A stretch of 64,000 bases of DNA, taken from contig JAILYB010000132.1 in assembly GCA_021437785.1 (NCBI GenBank), forward strand, positions 1,798,001 through 1,862,000. The letters run 5' to 3'. Within the stretch, counting starts at the first letter, position 1; each line of letters begins with the position of its first letter. Origin of the DNA: Rhodomyrtus psidioides (Eukaryota; Streptophyta; Magnoliopsida; Myrtales; Myrtaceae). A model generated the notes under the pieces. That model made no database searches, was not told where the DNA came from, and saw only the letters and a list, made by a program, of their open reading frames with translations. Made by a program: the position numbers and the translations under genes. This document shows, piece after piece, positions 11,917 to 21,080 of this stretch.

Positions 11917-12426
11917 GAGAGGAATTTCGTCAGAGATTTCTCTCAAAGACAAGGTGACACCTGTGTTCCGATCAACTCGACTAGGAAAAGAAAAGAAATC
12001 ATGACATCCAATTTTCATGCCCATCAATGTGTGCTTTTCCTTAAAAAGAGATGTGCTCATTCAATTCCATGATATGATGTAAGAAAGTTAAGGAGTAGAT
12101 AGACTTCCCTGCCCCTTACCTGCCGAATGCTTGCGGCATTTGCTGTGTCGATGGGTTCAAGTAGATTCCTAAGGACTTGTCATCGGAGTGTCCTGGGAAT
12201 GTTAAGCTCTGACCTGTATGGTAGGTCAAACCATAATGGGATTCCTAACTGATAGGAACCTAAGGAAGACGCATCCCACATTTGGGAATTTGCCAAGGGT
12301 TTTGATCCGTGTGGTGGACTAAACTAGAAATGGCTTGCCTAATGTAAGGCTTATTAGGGAAAACGACTCCTCCCGCGTTCGGGATTCATCAAGGTTTTGA
12401 TCCGTATGGTGGATCGGACCATTGGG

Positions 12427-12719
12427 TTGATCCTTCAGGCGGTCTCTACCAGTCCTTTGACCCTTCATGCGGTTTCTACCATTCATTGACCCTTCATGCG
12501 GTTTCTACCATTGAGTTGACCCTTCAGGCGGTTTCTACCATTGGTTGACCCTTCAGGCGGTTTCTACCATACATTGACCCTTCAGGCGGTTTCTACCATA
12601 CATTGACCCTTCAGGCGGTTTCTACCATTGTGTTGACCCTTCAGGCGGTTTCTACCATTGATTGACCCTTCAGGCGGTTTCTACCATTGAGTTGACCCTT
12701 CAGGCGGTTTCTACCATTT
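12427..12719 (-). repeat. Tandem array near the element 3' end, about 10 units of 27-30 bp
   Basis: On the plus strand the unit is TTGACCCTTCAGGCGGTTTC plus TACCATT and a variable 1-3 bp. I count 10 units here, 13 in copy 2 and 6 degenerate units in element A. The array sits 500-800 bp inside the polypurine tract. Hypervariable tandem arrays in the 3' untranslated region are a known trait of Tat/Ogre-type plant elements and can seed satellite DNA. Confidence 0.92.
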
Positions 12720-12994
12720 ATGAGATTCCAAATTGATATGAATCAAAGGATGACGTACCCGCTCTTCGGGGCTAGTCGGAGACTCGATCATTCTGTGGAT
12801 CGGTCTTAGAAAAGATTTGCCTACTAAAAGGCTTCACCTAAGGATGACGCACCCAGTCTTTGGGGTGGCCAAAAGTCCTGTAGAAAGCTTAGACCTGAAA
12901 AAATTTTCCTCGCCAAGAAGATATTAGTAATCTTTGGGAAGACAATAATTGTCTAACTGACAAAATTCTACGACTTAAGTTTTAGTCATGAAAT

Positions 12995-13423
12995 GTGCAT
13001 TTTGATTGTTGGAGGTTATCCAAAACATTCCTGCCATATACAGATGTGATCATAAATTCCTTGCACGGAAACTCTAGATCAAACAATTTGAAAATTTCAA
13101 AAAGAGTTTGCTCAAAACATCCATTGGAGTATTTCTCACCCAAGAAGGCTCCTCACTGCTCTGTGATAATGATCTTTAATAGGGAAAGTGCTCAATTTCC
13201 TACCGACCTGTGCCTGGGTTTCAGGATCATTCGCAACGCATACATTTCGACCGATCAGGAGGTCTTTCACGGGACCGTAGTGTTAGGCTTGGATATCGGT
13301 TTCCAAGGGGGGCTCACTTTTGAGTCAAGGCCGTTGAACGAAATTTTTCACTATCTGCTCCGGGTTTACAAGTCAAGAACCCTGCAAAATGAGAAAGAAA
13401 TAGTCTTGCTCGTACTTCTTTGA
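12995..13423 (+). CDS. Doubtful 142-aa ORF antisense in the element 3' region
   Basis: Open on the strand opposite to the element, with near-identical counterparts in copy 2 (59592-60020) and a frame that is open for about 100 aligned residues in element A (within 48984-49565). By my count about 73 of 100 residues match between copy 1 and A, and replacements are frequent, which does not look like strong selection. It has no recognisable domain (segments such as STDQEVFHGTVVLGLDIGF are unfamiliar). Persistence of the open frame may simply reflect the youth and similarity of the copies. Confidence 0.2.
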   Translation: MHFDCWRLSKTFLPYTDVIINSLHGNSRSNNLKISKRVCSKHPLEYFSPKKAPHCSVIMIFNRESAQFPTDLCLGFRIIRNAYISTDQEVFHGTVVLGLDIGFQGGLTFESRPLNEIFHYLLRVYKSRTLQNEKEIVLLVLL

Positions 13424-16226
13424 GCTAAGTTATACATTAACCCAAGTGTCTTAGTCAGATAAGACTACTTCAGGGTTGTAACATTGGAAGGATTGGGGAC
13501 CGAAAAAGGCTTATTTTTTGCCCAGAAATTGTGAAGGGTTTGACATTGGTGATCATTGCAAATTTGCCACATGTCCTTCGAAGAACATCTCCATTTCTTG
13601 AAGTGTACACTCCTCTTTTAGAGCGCACAAGGATGTTTAAAAGCGTCTCTTGTTACATTAAGAGACCGTCTGTTTGTGTGTTTGCAATTTGAGCACGACA
13701 ACATTTGGAGAGTAGTCATCTTGATCTAACTCCTTTGCAGGGTCTTTTCATCGTCTCTCTAGACTTTACTGGGGATATTTTGAATAGACATCAGCCTTGC
13801 TTTTTACCAGGCACTTTGCTTTTTCTTGATGTCTAGGGATTTTTCTTTTCCCCCTTTTTTTAATCCCGTGTTTTTCTTTTCTTTTGGAGCTAGGATTTTC
13901 GGCAATCATGCTAGATATGCAACTTAAACTTTGGCACGCTTCCATTCCTAGAGTGATGTTGCCTTTGCTTTGGAATATGCAATGATCACCAATAGGTTGA
14001 TGAAATGAATTTGCTGGCTCAACTTGGTTGTGCAAAGGATAACAGTGTGTAGGATAGAGAAATGAATCATTCTCGTCATCCTATGACACTTGGATTATCA
14101 TATAAACAACACACAAAGATTTATGTTAGTCCGAGCAAGAAAATTTCTAACCGTTTACTTTCTGATACTGTTGGACTAACCTTCATTTGCCCCAATGTGG
14201 GGTGGTTCTTGACAGGGTTGAGAATGAAAATCGCCGTTCAATGGGGTTCTCAATGGGCATCTGTAGTGTTTGGAATGAAGAAATAAATGCCTCTGTCATC
14301 TCGATCCATGTAATCGTTGCGAATGACCCTTATATCCATAGGTTAAGGTTTCTCTATCATTTCCAATCTCCTCATCTCTCAAGTGTGTATGGGACGTGTT
14401 TGGATTAGGCTCGCTTCTCTTATGAGAAAATACCCTTTTGAACAGTTCAAACGACTCTTATTGGAAAAATTCATTTCATTTCATCAAGATTTATCCTTCA
14501 AAGGGATTTTATGATGCACCATACATGTGTAATTCATGTTCAGACAATCTCATGTTTTAAAACATGAATGTCAATGAAGTAAGAATTCTATGTCTTTTTA
14601 GATGTGAGAATCAAATTAATTCTGAAAGTTTTTAATCTCCAATGAATTGGGAAAATGGATACTTACCTGCCCATCGAGGCTGGAGATCCTGGAGATATAA
14701 AAGGGATATGTCATTGTATATTCTAAAACTTTACAAAAATTGGAACGATACATCTTACCCTTGGTCATATGCTCCAACGAGTGTACAAGGGTTGTGAAAA
14801 TCTGCACTTCACATAGTAACACAAGATTGTTGGGTGTTCTAAAGTTCTTTCGACTTCTTGGTTTTTGGAGAAAAATGAAACTTACATGTCTGCCTTGATG
14901 GCGAGCTCCTGCCAAGGATAAATATTAAGCATTATTTTGGGTTTCCAAATTCAAAACAAATTGGGACGATACTACTTTACTCTTGATTTGAATTCCTTCT
15001 GCATGCCAATGTGCGGATTGTAGAAGCCGGCCCTCAAGCTTGTGGCCATGATTTCTTCGTCTGGTTGGGCAACGAATCCACCTCGAGGATTTACGTCGGA
15101 GGAGATTCATTCATCTTTTTGGGCGTGTTTCATGCACTGTTTTGTTATTTGAATGCATGGCTTCTTGGGTGCCTCATCTCTGTTCATCACCTGAGAGGAA
15201 AATGAGAGAACATTATCCCCGCATCTGATTGAAAATCATTTAGGAACGATACGTTCTTTTTACCAAATGGGTGGCTCCGCGGCCAAATGTGTTTTACATT
15301 GAAAGGATGGATTCCATTACGCTCTGCGGATGATAACTATCGCTTCGGGGACTTGCCCCACGGATCAAACGATGAATTTGATGTCTTCGGCTTCGACATG
15401 CTTTCCAGATGTAGGAATGGTTTGCCCCCATTTTCAGTGGAGATGGGTTTTGTCGAGTGGGCAAGATCAAAAACTCATCCTAGATTTTGCTTTAGTCGAA
15501 GGTTGAAATCCCGACCTTGGATAAGCGAATCATGATTCATCGCCTTCTGCTTCGGATTTGTCATTTGCGTGCTTCACATTTTACAATACCAACTTCGCCG
15601 CTTGATGAAAATGAATCGATGATTTTCGAATTGCCCCAAGTTCTATAGTCATCTGCGTCGAATCTCTTTGAACTTCATCGGGTGATAGACAAACTGATAA
15701 AATGATTTTTCAATCCTGAGATCGAACTCCTGACGTTTCGTACCACTTCCAGTTCACTGACTACCAGGACAAAGCACTATTGGCGTCCCTAACTGGTTCG
15801 TTTTTTGTTATAAAATTCTTGAAGCAGTTAGCGACCCCCATCGAGAATGAAACAAGCTCAATTTAGAGTTCATAACGACTAAAGGTCCCTTAGAACGATA
15901 CAGAGCTAACCGTCTTTGAGCTCGCTCGGGCTTTTGCTCGCATTTTCCTATGTGAAGCCTTTAAATGTTTTTCTTCGTGGCGTTCAATTGATTCGCCTCG
16001 ACTCTAATCTAACAAGGGATTGTTGTACTCAAGCATGATGATGCTCGCAGGTAGTACTGATCGCTGCCCCAGATTAACTCTAGGCATTAAGGAAGATTAT
16101 CTTGCATGGAAGACTTTATGACAGAAAGATTAATGATACATCCATTCACATGTGCCTAGTTCCCTTGAGGATTCTCGGTGATCAGCCAGCTACACCATGA
16201 ATCAGACATATAATCGTCATTTTGGA
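13424..16226. other. Element 3' untranslated region and left part of cargo module
   Basis: No convincing gene on either strand. Up to 15457 the sequence is element backbone shared with copy 2 and, in diverged form, with element A (ending at 51533). From 15458 onward it is cargo-module sequence absent from A. The several 60-100 aa ORFs are not supported by conservation or domains. 15720-15800 contains a weak tRNA-like pair of boxes on the minus strand. Confidence 0.7.
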
Positions 16227-17816
16227 TCATAACTTCATAAGTCCATCAGTTTTAAACTGATCGATCCAGATATGGAGCTCCTCATCAAGGAAATCTTTTG
16301 ATTCTTCGAGCAACTGATATTCGGGTTGACCATCATCGCTTGGCGTTGAAGGATTCCTGTTTCTGTTGTGAGCGATCTGATTCTTCGAGCTAGAACCTTC
16401 GTCGTTGCTCGAGATTATAAGAGGATGATTGATCGGTTCACTATCAAAAGCACCTTCCATTTGGGAATGGGAGAAACAAAAATCCTCAAAGCATCCGCCC
16501 GCTTGATCTTCCGAAATCATATGCCCAAGCCGGGCAGATCTTTGAACACTAGGCGCAATATGTTGATCGGGGATAGGAAGAGCACTAGCGAAAAGTTGCT
16601 GCTCAAACCAAGGAGTTCGTACCTGCTGCACTTGTGGCATATACTCTTGAGGGGTGCTGAGATGATTCGGGGGAATATTCTGATTAGCGCCCAAGTAGTC
16701 GATGGTGCTGCTACCAGCTTGGTCGGTGCCTAAATTCGGCAGGGTATTTCTTACTTCAGGGGCATTGTAGTTATAGCCATGCCTAGTGTTTAGGCACAAG
16801 TTGAGTTCTTTCAGGTTCAGTGCTGTGTGGCGCTGTCTTAGCGCCCTTCTGTAGCTCTTGAGGTGACTCGCGACTCCATCTTTAGTGAGTCCTGGTATGT
16901 TCATGATCTCAAGTATGCGCGTTGGATATGCTGAGTTGATCCCTAGTTGCTGAACCGCACTAAGGAACTTGAGATGAAGCTCGGGGGACCAATTGACCCT
17001 CGTCTTCTTGCGACCCGGAACAGTGTTGACAACTTGGCTATTGCTCTCTGGCCTATTTCCAGTAGAATTTGATCGAGCCAGAAATTGTTGTGGAGGGAAT
17101 TCATCAGCTTTGGATTGGTCGGTCGTGATAGTAAGCTCATCGTTAAGGAAACTCCAATCATGGTGACGCATATCACATCCTTTAGAAGGCATCGATATTG
17201 ACTTCGTAGAATTGATTTGTTCATGCATATCTCCAACAAAATCCGATTGTATCGAAGATGGTTCGAGGGAGTGGGGTGGTGAATGAGCATTTTCAATCCT
17301 CATATAAGGCTTATCAAGGAACATTTCGCCGAGAGTGATAGGGCCACCGCAATTAAGGCAAGCGATAGTGCTGGGAGCTTTCTTATACCTCATGTTCTCC
17401 GCTCGAAGCTTTTCGTTTTCCTCCTTTAGAATCGCAAGTTCTTGACGTCTGTGTTGAGCCCTCAATTTGGCTCGCTTATTTTGAAACCAAAACTTGACCC
17501 TCAAAGGTTTCATCCCTAGCTTCTGGCCCAATTCATTTCTTTGTTTCATGTTCGGGAGAGGGCATTCACTAAAGAAAGCTTCAAGCTCTTGGATTTCATT
17601 CTGAGTGTGGCACTGGCGACGTTTCCTTTTCTGAGATTGACCATCGCTGCTGCTGTTGTCATCGCTGCTGAGCTCCTGAACTTCGTTGCCGAAAGGGTTG
17701 GGTTCTGTGGTTCTGGTACCAGACGCCATCCTGGAATCTTCGAGATCTCTCAGTAGTTCATTTTCTGAGATTTTTGGATCAGTCGCCTCTAGCAACTGAT
17801 GGTAACCCTCAAACAT
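16227..17816 (-). CDS. HD-ZIP IV homeodomain / GARP fusion transcription factor, cargo of LTR element
   Basis: A single-exon ORF of 529 residues; ATG at 17816 with A at -3. Domains in order: acidic Ser-rich N terminus; homeodomain at about 63-122 (HTQNEIQELEAFF, recognition helix VKFWFQNKRAKLRAQH); a leucine-zipper region at 123-150 (ILKEENEKLRAENMRYKKA) with the class IV CLNCGGP zipper-loop motif at 153-159; a Ser/Gln-rich linker; a GARP DNA-binding domain at about 268-330 (TRVNWSPELHLKFLSAVQQL, IPGLTKDGVASHLKSYRRAL) most like type-B response regulators; then a 200-residue acidic, Asn/Gln-rich tail. It lacks the START domain of HD-ZIP IV and the receiver domain of ARR-B. Host members of both families have introns, so an intronless fusion suggests passage through spliced RNA. 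It lies in sense inside copy 1, divergent from 18464-19195. It probably acts as a nuclear DNA-binding protein with two DNA-binding modules; targets are unknown. Confidence 0.93.
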   Translation of the reverse strand: MFEGYHQLLEATDPKISENELLRDLEDSRMASGTRTTEPNPFGNEVQELSSDDNSSSDGQSQKRKRRQCHTQNEIQELEAFFSECPLPNMKQRNELGQKLGMKPLRVKFWFQNKRAKLRAQHRRQELAILKEENEKLRAENMRYKKAPSTIACLNCGGPITLGEMFLDKPYMRIENAHSPPHSLEPSSIQSDFVGDMHEQINSTKSISMPSKGCDMRHHDWSFLNDELTITTDQSKADEFPPQQFLARSNSTGNRPESNSQVVNTVPGRKKTRVNWSPELHLKFLSAVQQLGINSAYPTRILEIMNIPGLTKDGVASHLKSYRRALRQRHTALNLKELNLCLNTRHGYNYNAPEVRNTLPNLGTDQAGSSTIDYLGANQNIPPNHLSTPQEYMPQVQQVRTPWFEQQLFASALPIPDQHIAPSVQRSARLGHMISEDQAGGCFEDFCFSHSQMEGAFDSEPINHPLIISSNDEGSSSKNQIAHNRNRNPSTPSDDGQPEYQLLEESKDFLDEELHIWIDQFKTDGLMKL

Positions 17817-18106
17817 GTTGGATCGAGAAATGTTCGATCAATTTTTGCTCACTCAGGGTTCTCTACTCTCTCATGTATGCTCACTCTCTCTAAATTTTCT
17901 TTTGAGTGGTTCTGTATGCCCATGAAACGTTCTTTAAACATGGATGAAGATCATCAGGCAAGCGTTGCTCCCAAGATTTCGTATTTCCCGCTTTGTCGTC
18001 TTCTTTCTTCTTTTCAACGTGGAGGGACACCAAATCGATTTCCTTTTCTCGATATCCATGTCTGTCTCCCACTTATTTTCAAAAAGGTGGAACTACGCTC
18101 GCCTCC

Positions 18107-18230
18107 TGCTCAGTTTTTTAATATGATGGGACCGCCAAATCCTTTCGCAACTTTTTTCGATAGTTGCGCTTAACTCCCGCTCAATTTTAATATGGTGACA
18201 CCGACATATCTTTTTACAACTTTTTTAGGT
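18107..18230. repeat. Two diverged ~54-bp direct repeats in the divergent promoter
   Basis: 18107-18160 and 18177-18230 are imperfect copies 70 bp apart. Shared blocks include the GCTCA(A/G)TTTT start, TTAATATG(A/G)TG, ACCG(A/C)C and a final CAACTTTTTT. Duplicated modules in a plant promoter often hold transcription-factor binding sites. Confidence 0.65.
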
Positions 18231-18355
18231 TTATCAAGCCTGAAATCGCGGACTGGGACAGATCTGATGGTTCACCGAAAGAGCCACCACTGCTTTACCC
18301 AATTAACTTGGCTCCACGAGCATTATTGCTATGCCTTTCTTCATTCTCGAGTTGC

Positions 18356-18363
18356 TATAAAAG
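18356..18363 (+). promoter_or_regulatory. TATA box of the divergent cargo ORF
   Basis: TATAAAAG at 108 bp before the ATG at 18464. A pyrimidine-rich, ATG-poor leader (ACTCATCTTCTTCTCCCCC region) precedes the start codon. Spacing and context fit a normal plant RNA polymerase II promoter. Confidence 0.65.
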
Positions 18364-18463
18364 GAGGAGTTAATGCAGAGAAGATTAACACTCTTACATA
18401 ATTGCCTTTTCTTATTTTAATCACTCTACCACACTCATCTTCTTCTCCCCCACTCCAACGAAA

Positions 18464-19195
18464 ATGACCTCATCTCCTATTCGCGCTTTCTCGGCCGAAA
18501 ATTTGGCCCAGTGGGAAAAACTCTATAACCTCCTCGGTCGAGGCTATGCTCATATAGCCGATCACCCAGAAACTGAAGATGAAATCTGCATTTTGCTCGT
18601 GGAAATAGACACCACCTCCATCGAGGGCACTAATTTAGAGAGGGAATATAGAATCTTCCCAACCCTCTTTATAAACTTTTTAGAGACTTACCGTGTCGCT
18701 CATCGAAAAGCTACCGTGGCTCACGTTTTGCGAGCTCGCTATGAGGATCGGTCCAACTGCTTGGTGTTGGCCAACATTGTGGCCGATAGTCACAGAAAGG
18801 CTGTTGAGTTCGCCAACAAGCGAGTCTCGATGTTGCTTCGCGAGAAGGGAAATTTGGTGGAGCGCTTGGCCTTATCCCTGACCACCTATGAGCACGACCG
18901 TCGTAATGTCGTGTTGAAGTTTCAATGTGAGTGGCAGGAAGAAAGGCTTGACAGCATTACCGCGGATATAGCCCATGGGAGAGGACTAGTTCGGGACCTG
19001 GAAATAGCCGCCGAAGATCACGGGACCAAGGTTGCCGAGCTTAAAGGGGAATGTAAACGCCTTCTTCTTAAGCTTGCAGATCTCGAGTCTCGAGGTGGTG
19101 AGTATAATCAAAGCATCAATAATATGGAGGGCCAACTTGGTTCCTTTGTGATGCTAATTAGGGCTCATTGCGGTTTTATGTTTCCACCCCGATGA
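18464..19195 (+). CDS. Unrecognised 243-aa helical ORF, antisense second cargo gene
   Basis: The ORF starts in a good context (AAAATGACC). It encodes MTSSPIRAFSAENLAQWEKL and then a largely helical, charged protein. From about residue 95 to 225 it is rich in Leu, Glu, Arg and Lys with heptad-like spacing (HDRRNVVLKFQCEWQEERL, GTKVAELKGECKRLLLKLAD), suggesting a coiled coil. No signal peptide or membrane segment is apparent. I do not recognise the family. It is opposite in strand to the element and to the HD-GARP gene, but has its own TATA box. Extra ORFs, sometimes antisense, are known in Tat-lineage plant elements, so it could be such an element gene or a second captured host fragment. Copy 2 leaves the window before the equivalent position; element A lacks it. 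Confidence 0.6.
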   Translation: MTSSPIRAFSAENLAQWEKLYNLLGRGYAHIADHPETEDEICILLVEIDTTSIEGTNLEREYRIFPTLFINFLETYRVAHRKATVAHVLRARYEDRSNCLVLANIVADSHRKAVEFANKRVSMLLREKGNLVERLALSLTTYEHDRRNVVLKFQCEWQEERLDSITADIAHGRGLVRDLEIAAEDHGTKVAELKGECKRLLLKLADLESRGGEYNQSINNMEGQLGSFVMLIRAHCGFMFPPR

Positions 19196-21058
19196 TTTGT
19201 ATGATCTGCTTTTAAGGTCCCTCGATTGAGCGAAATGAATGAAAGCTCTAATGTGTGTGTCTCAACTTCTGTATGGCTGACTTTCTCGAACACCTGACCA
19301 CTCTCAACCTAGGCAAGCTGCGCTTTGACATTTATGATTCGAGCGTGTACATCTTGATTTTTTAATCTTGCTTATGATCGGATAAAGGAACCTCCCACCA
19401 CGATTATCCACAAAAAGACTTCTCTTCTCTACTTGTTTTTAACCTGTTTCAAATGAAAAGGCAGAATCAGAAGAAAGAATTTGAAAAATAAAGCATAAAT
19501 CCTTTCAATTTTATGCTTACTTGTGATTAATAGGGATAAGAGCTTTTACAAGGGTTTTGACCTTGTGCAAAAGCTTTTATCAATATTCCTCAAAGGAAAG
19601 CATATCATTGAAAGGAATGTAATTCACGATAATCGCCTTTGATCAATTCCAAGAAAATCAATGGAATGTTCAAAAGTACACAATTACGATATGTTTTAAA
19701 TTCAATTGAAGATACGGTATCCAAATTAAAACCGTTTGCTAAGAACGAGAGTAATTTGGATATCTATCTTTTCATTAAATTTGAAAAACACGAATACTCT
19801 TGATCAATTATTGTGGATTACCAATGATGCAAAATATGCATGAACCAATTCAAGTTTATAGTTCCTTCTGGCGAAATTGGGATTGTATTGCCCTATACGG
19901 CCAAAAGGTTGTATAAGACTTCCAATTTCAATTTCATCCAAAGGAATTATAAAATTGATTTTGGAGTATTCGAGTGATTAGAAGAAATGCCACTATCACA
20001 TTCCAATGACAAGTCAATAGAAATACAACAAATTTCAATCTGAATGTATATAAACACAAATAGATCCCTAATACAATCAATCTAAGGGGTCAGATCGAGA
20101 GGATCTCAGCAAAATAAATCCTATACAAGAAGGCTAGAAATGAAAATTAAAACAAAGGAATGTGATCTTAATACTTAGAGATGCCCCAGTTTCGATCTTT
20201 GAGACGTGACTTCAGGATCACCTATTCCAAATCGTCATCTTCATTAGATGATACCTCAATGATGTCCATAGCAGGCTCTTCTTGTCCACTTGGCGCCCGT
20301 AATGGGATGACACCATCTTCATCTTCCATCAAGAACATTGGGAGGAAAACACACCTATCTATCCTCAAAATGGCATTTAATCCAATCACCGAAATTATGC
20401 AATGAATATAATGATTAAGAGCTGTAACAAGTTCGAGGGATAGAAAAGTCTTACCAACCAAACTTAAGAGAAAATCAAGCTTTTCTGTATTTTTAGCATT
20501 GTTAGGTATACTAACCTTCCATAGACAAACGCATGAGACAAGTGAGGGAAAACTCCTAAAAATCAAAAGATAGGGCTTGGTACCTAAAGCCAAGGTTCTC
20601 ACCTCGAATTCTGGGAAGAGCCGATTCCATTGCACAACTATCGTTGCATTGGGACTCAATCCATAGTTCGAAGTGAGCGGAATTGAAAAGTGGATTACCC
20701 CATGTTTTTCCTCACGGAGATTCCATTTTCAATTCCTTCTATTGTGTTCCTAAAGAGGGCGCCTGGGGTTTTAGGCGCAATTGTGTGTATTCATTGTGTC
20801 GTGCTAAAGTAAAAGACATGCATTTTATTTAACAATCACCGCTTCAATATAAACATCCACACAATCATACATCCAAAACTCCTGCCTGCATAAAACAAAG
20901 TTAACAAGCACTTCACCCCTTATTTCTCCCGTCTACAAAAACATCTAACACATTCGTTAGCATATACACCTCACTTTCGAGAGCATCTGCATAAAATTAG
21001 GTTAGAAGAATCAATCAACTTTTTAATCGGCTCAAGTCCACTAAATGGTTAAGAACCA
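19196..21058 (-). other. Element 5' leader region of copy 1
   Basis: Downstream of the cargo ORF an AATAAA lies near 19486. After the module edge (20043) comes element leader shared with element A (51534-52348). A minus-strand ORF at 20222-20659 (145 aa, acidic end EVSSNEDDDLE) lies where gag would be expected, but has no gag motif, and its counterpart in A is truncated and rearranged (51682-51936). I leave it as a possible gag remnant and not a gene. Confidence 0.5.
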
Positions 21059-21077
21059 GTCCCCAGTGGAGTCGCCA
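21059..21077 (-). other. Primer-binding site of copy 1
   Basis: The reverse complement reads TGGCGACTCCACTGGGGAC, ending in the TGG expected opposite a tRNA CCA tail and separated from the LTR by 3 bp. This type of site is one I associate with Tat/Ogre-group plant gypsy elements (tRNA-Arg type; tRNA identity not verified). It fixes the element on the minus strand. Element A has the same site with two transitions. Confidence 0.9.
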
Positions 21078-21080
21078 GTC

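Larger units (their letters stand above)
17817..18463. promoter_or_regulatory. Shared 647-bp promoter between the two divergent cargo genes
   Basis: The HD-GARP gene reads leftwards from 17816 and the 243-aa ORF reads rightwards from 18464. On the right side there is a clear TATA box and a CT-rich leader. On the left a weaker TTTAAAG lies at about 17932-17939 (minus strand), roughly 120 bp upstream of the ATG. A ~54-bp direct duplication occupies the middle (18107-18230). The ORF at 17799-18173 overlaps the gene start and is a shadow. Confidence 0.6.

Noticed and set aside
12427..12719. Possible CRISPR-like array with 27-bp repeats
   Set aside because: Only 1-3 variable bases separate the units, so it is an ordinary tandem repeat.
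20222..20659. 145-aa minus-strand ORF just downstream of the primer-binding site, tempting as a gag
   Set aside because: No capsid or zinc-knuckle motif, and the related sequence in element A is broken; kept only as a possible remnant.
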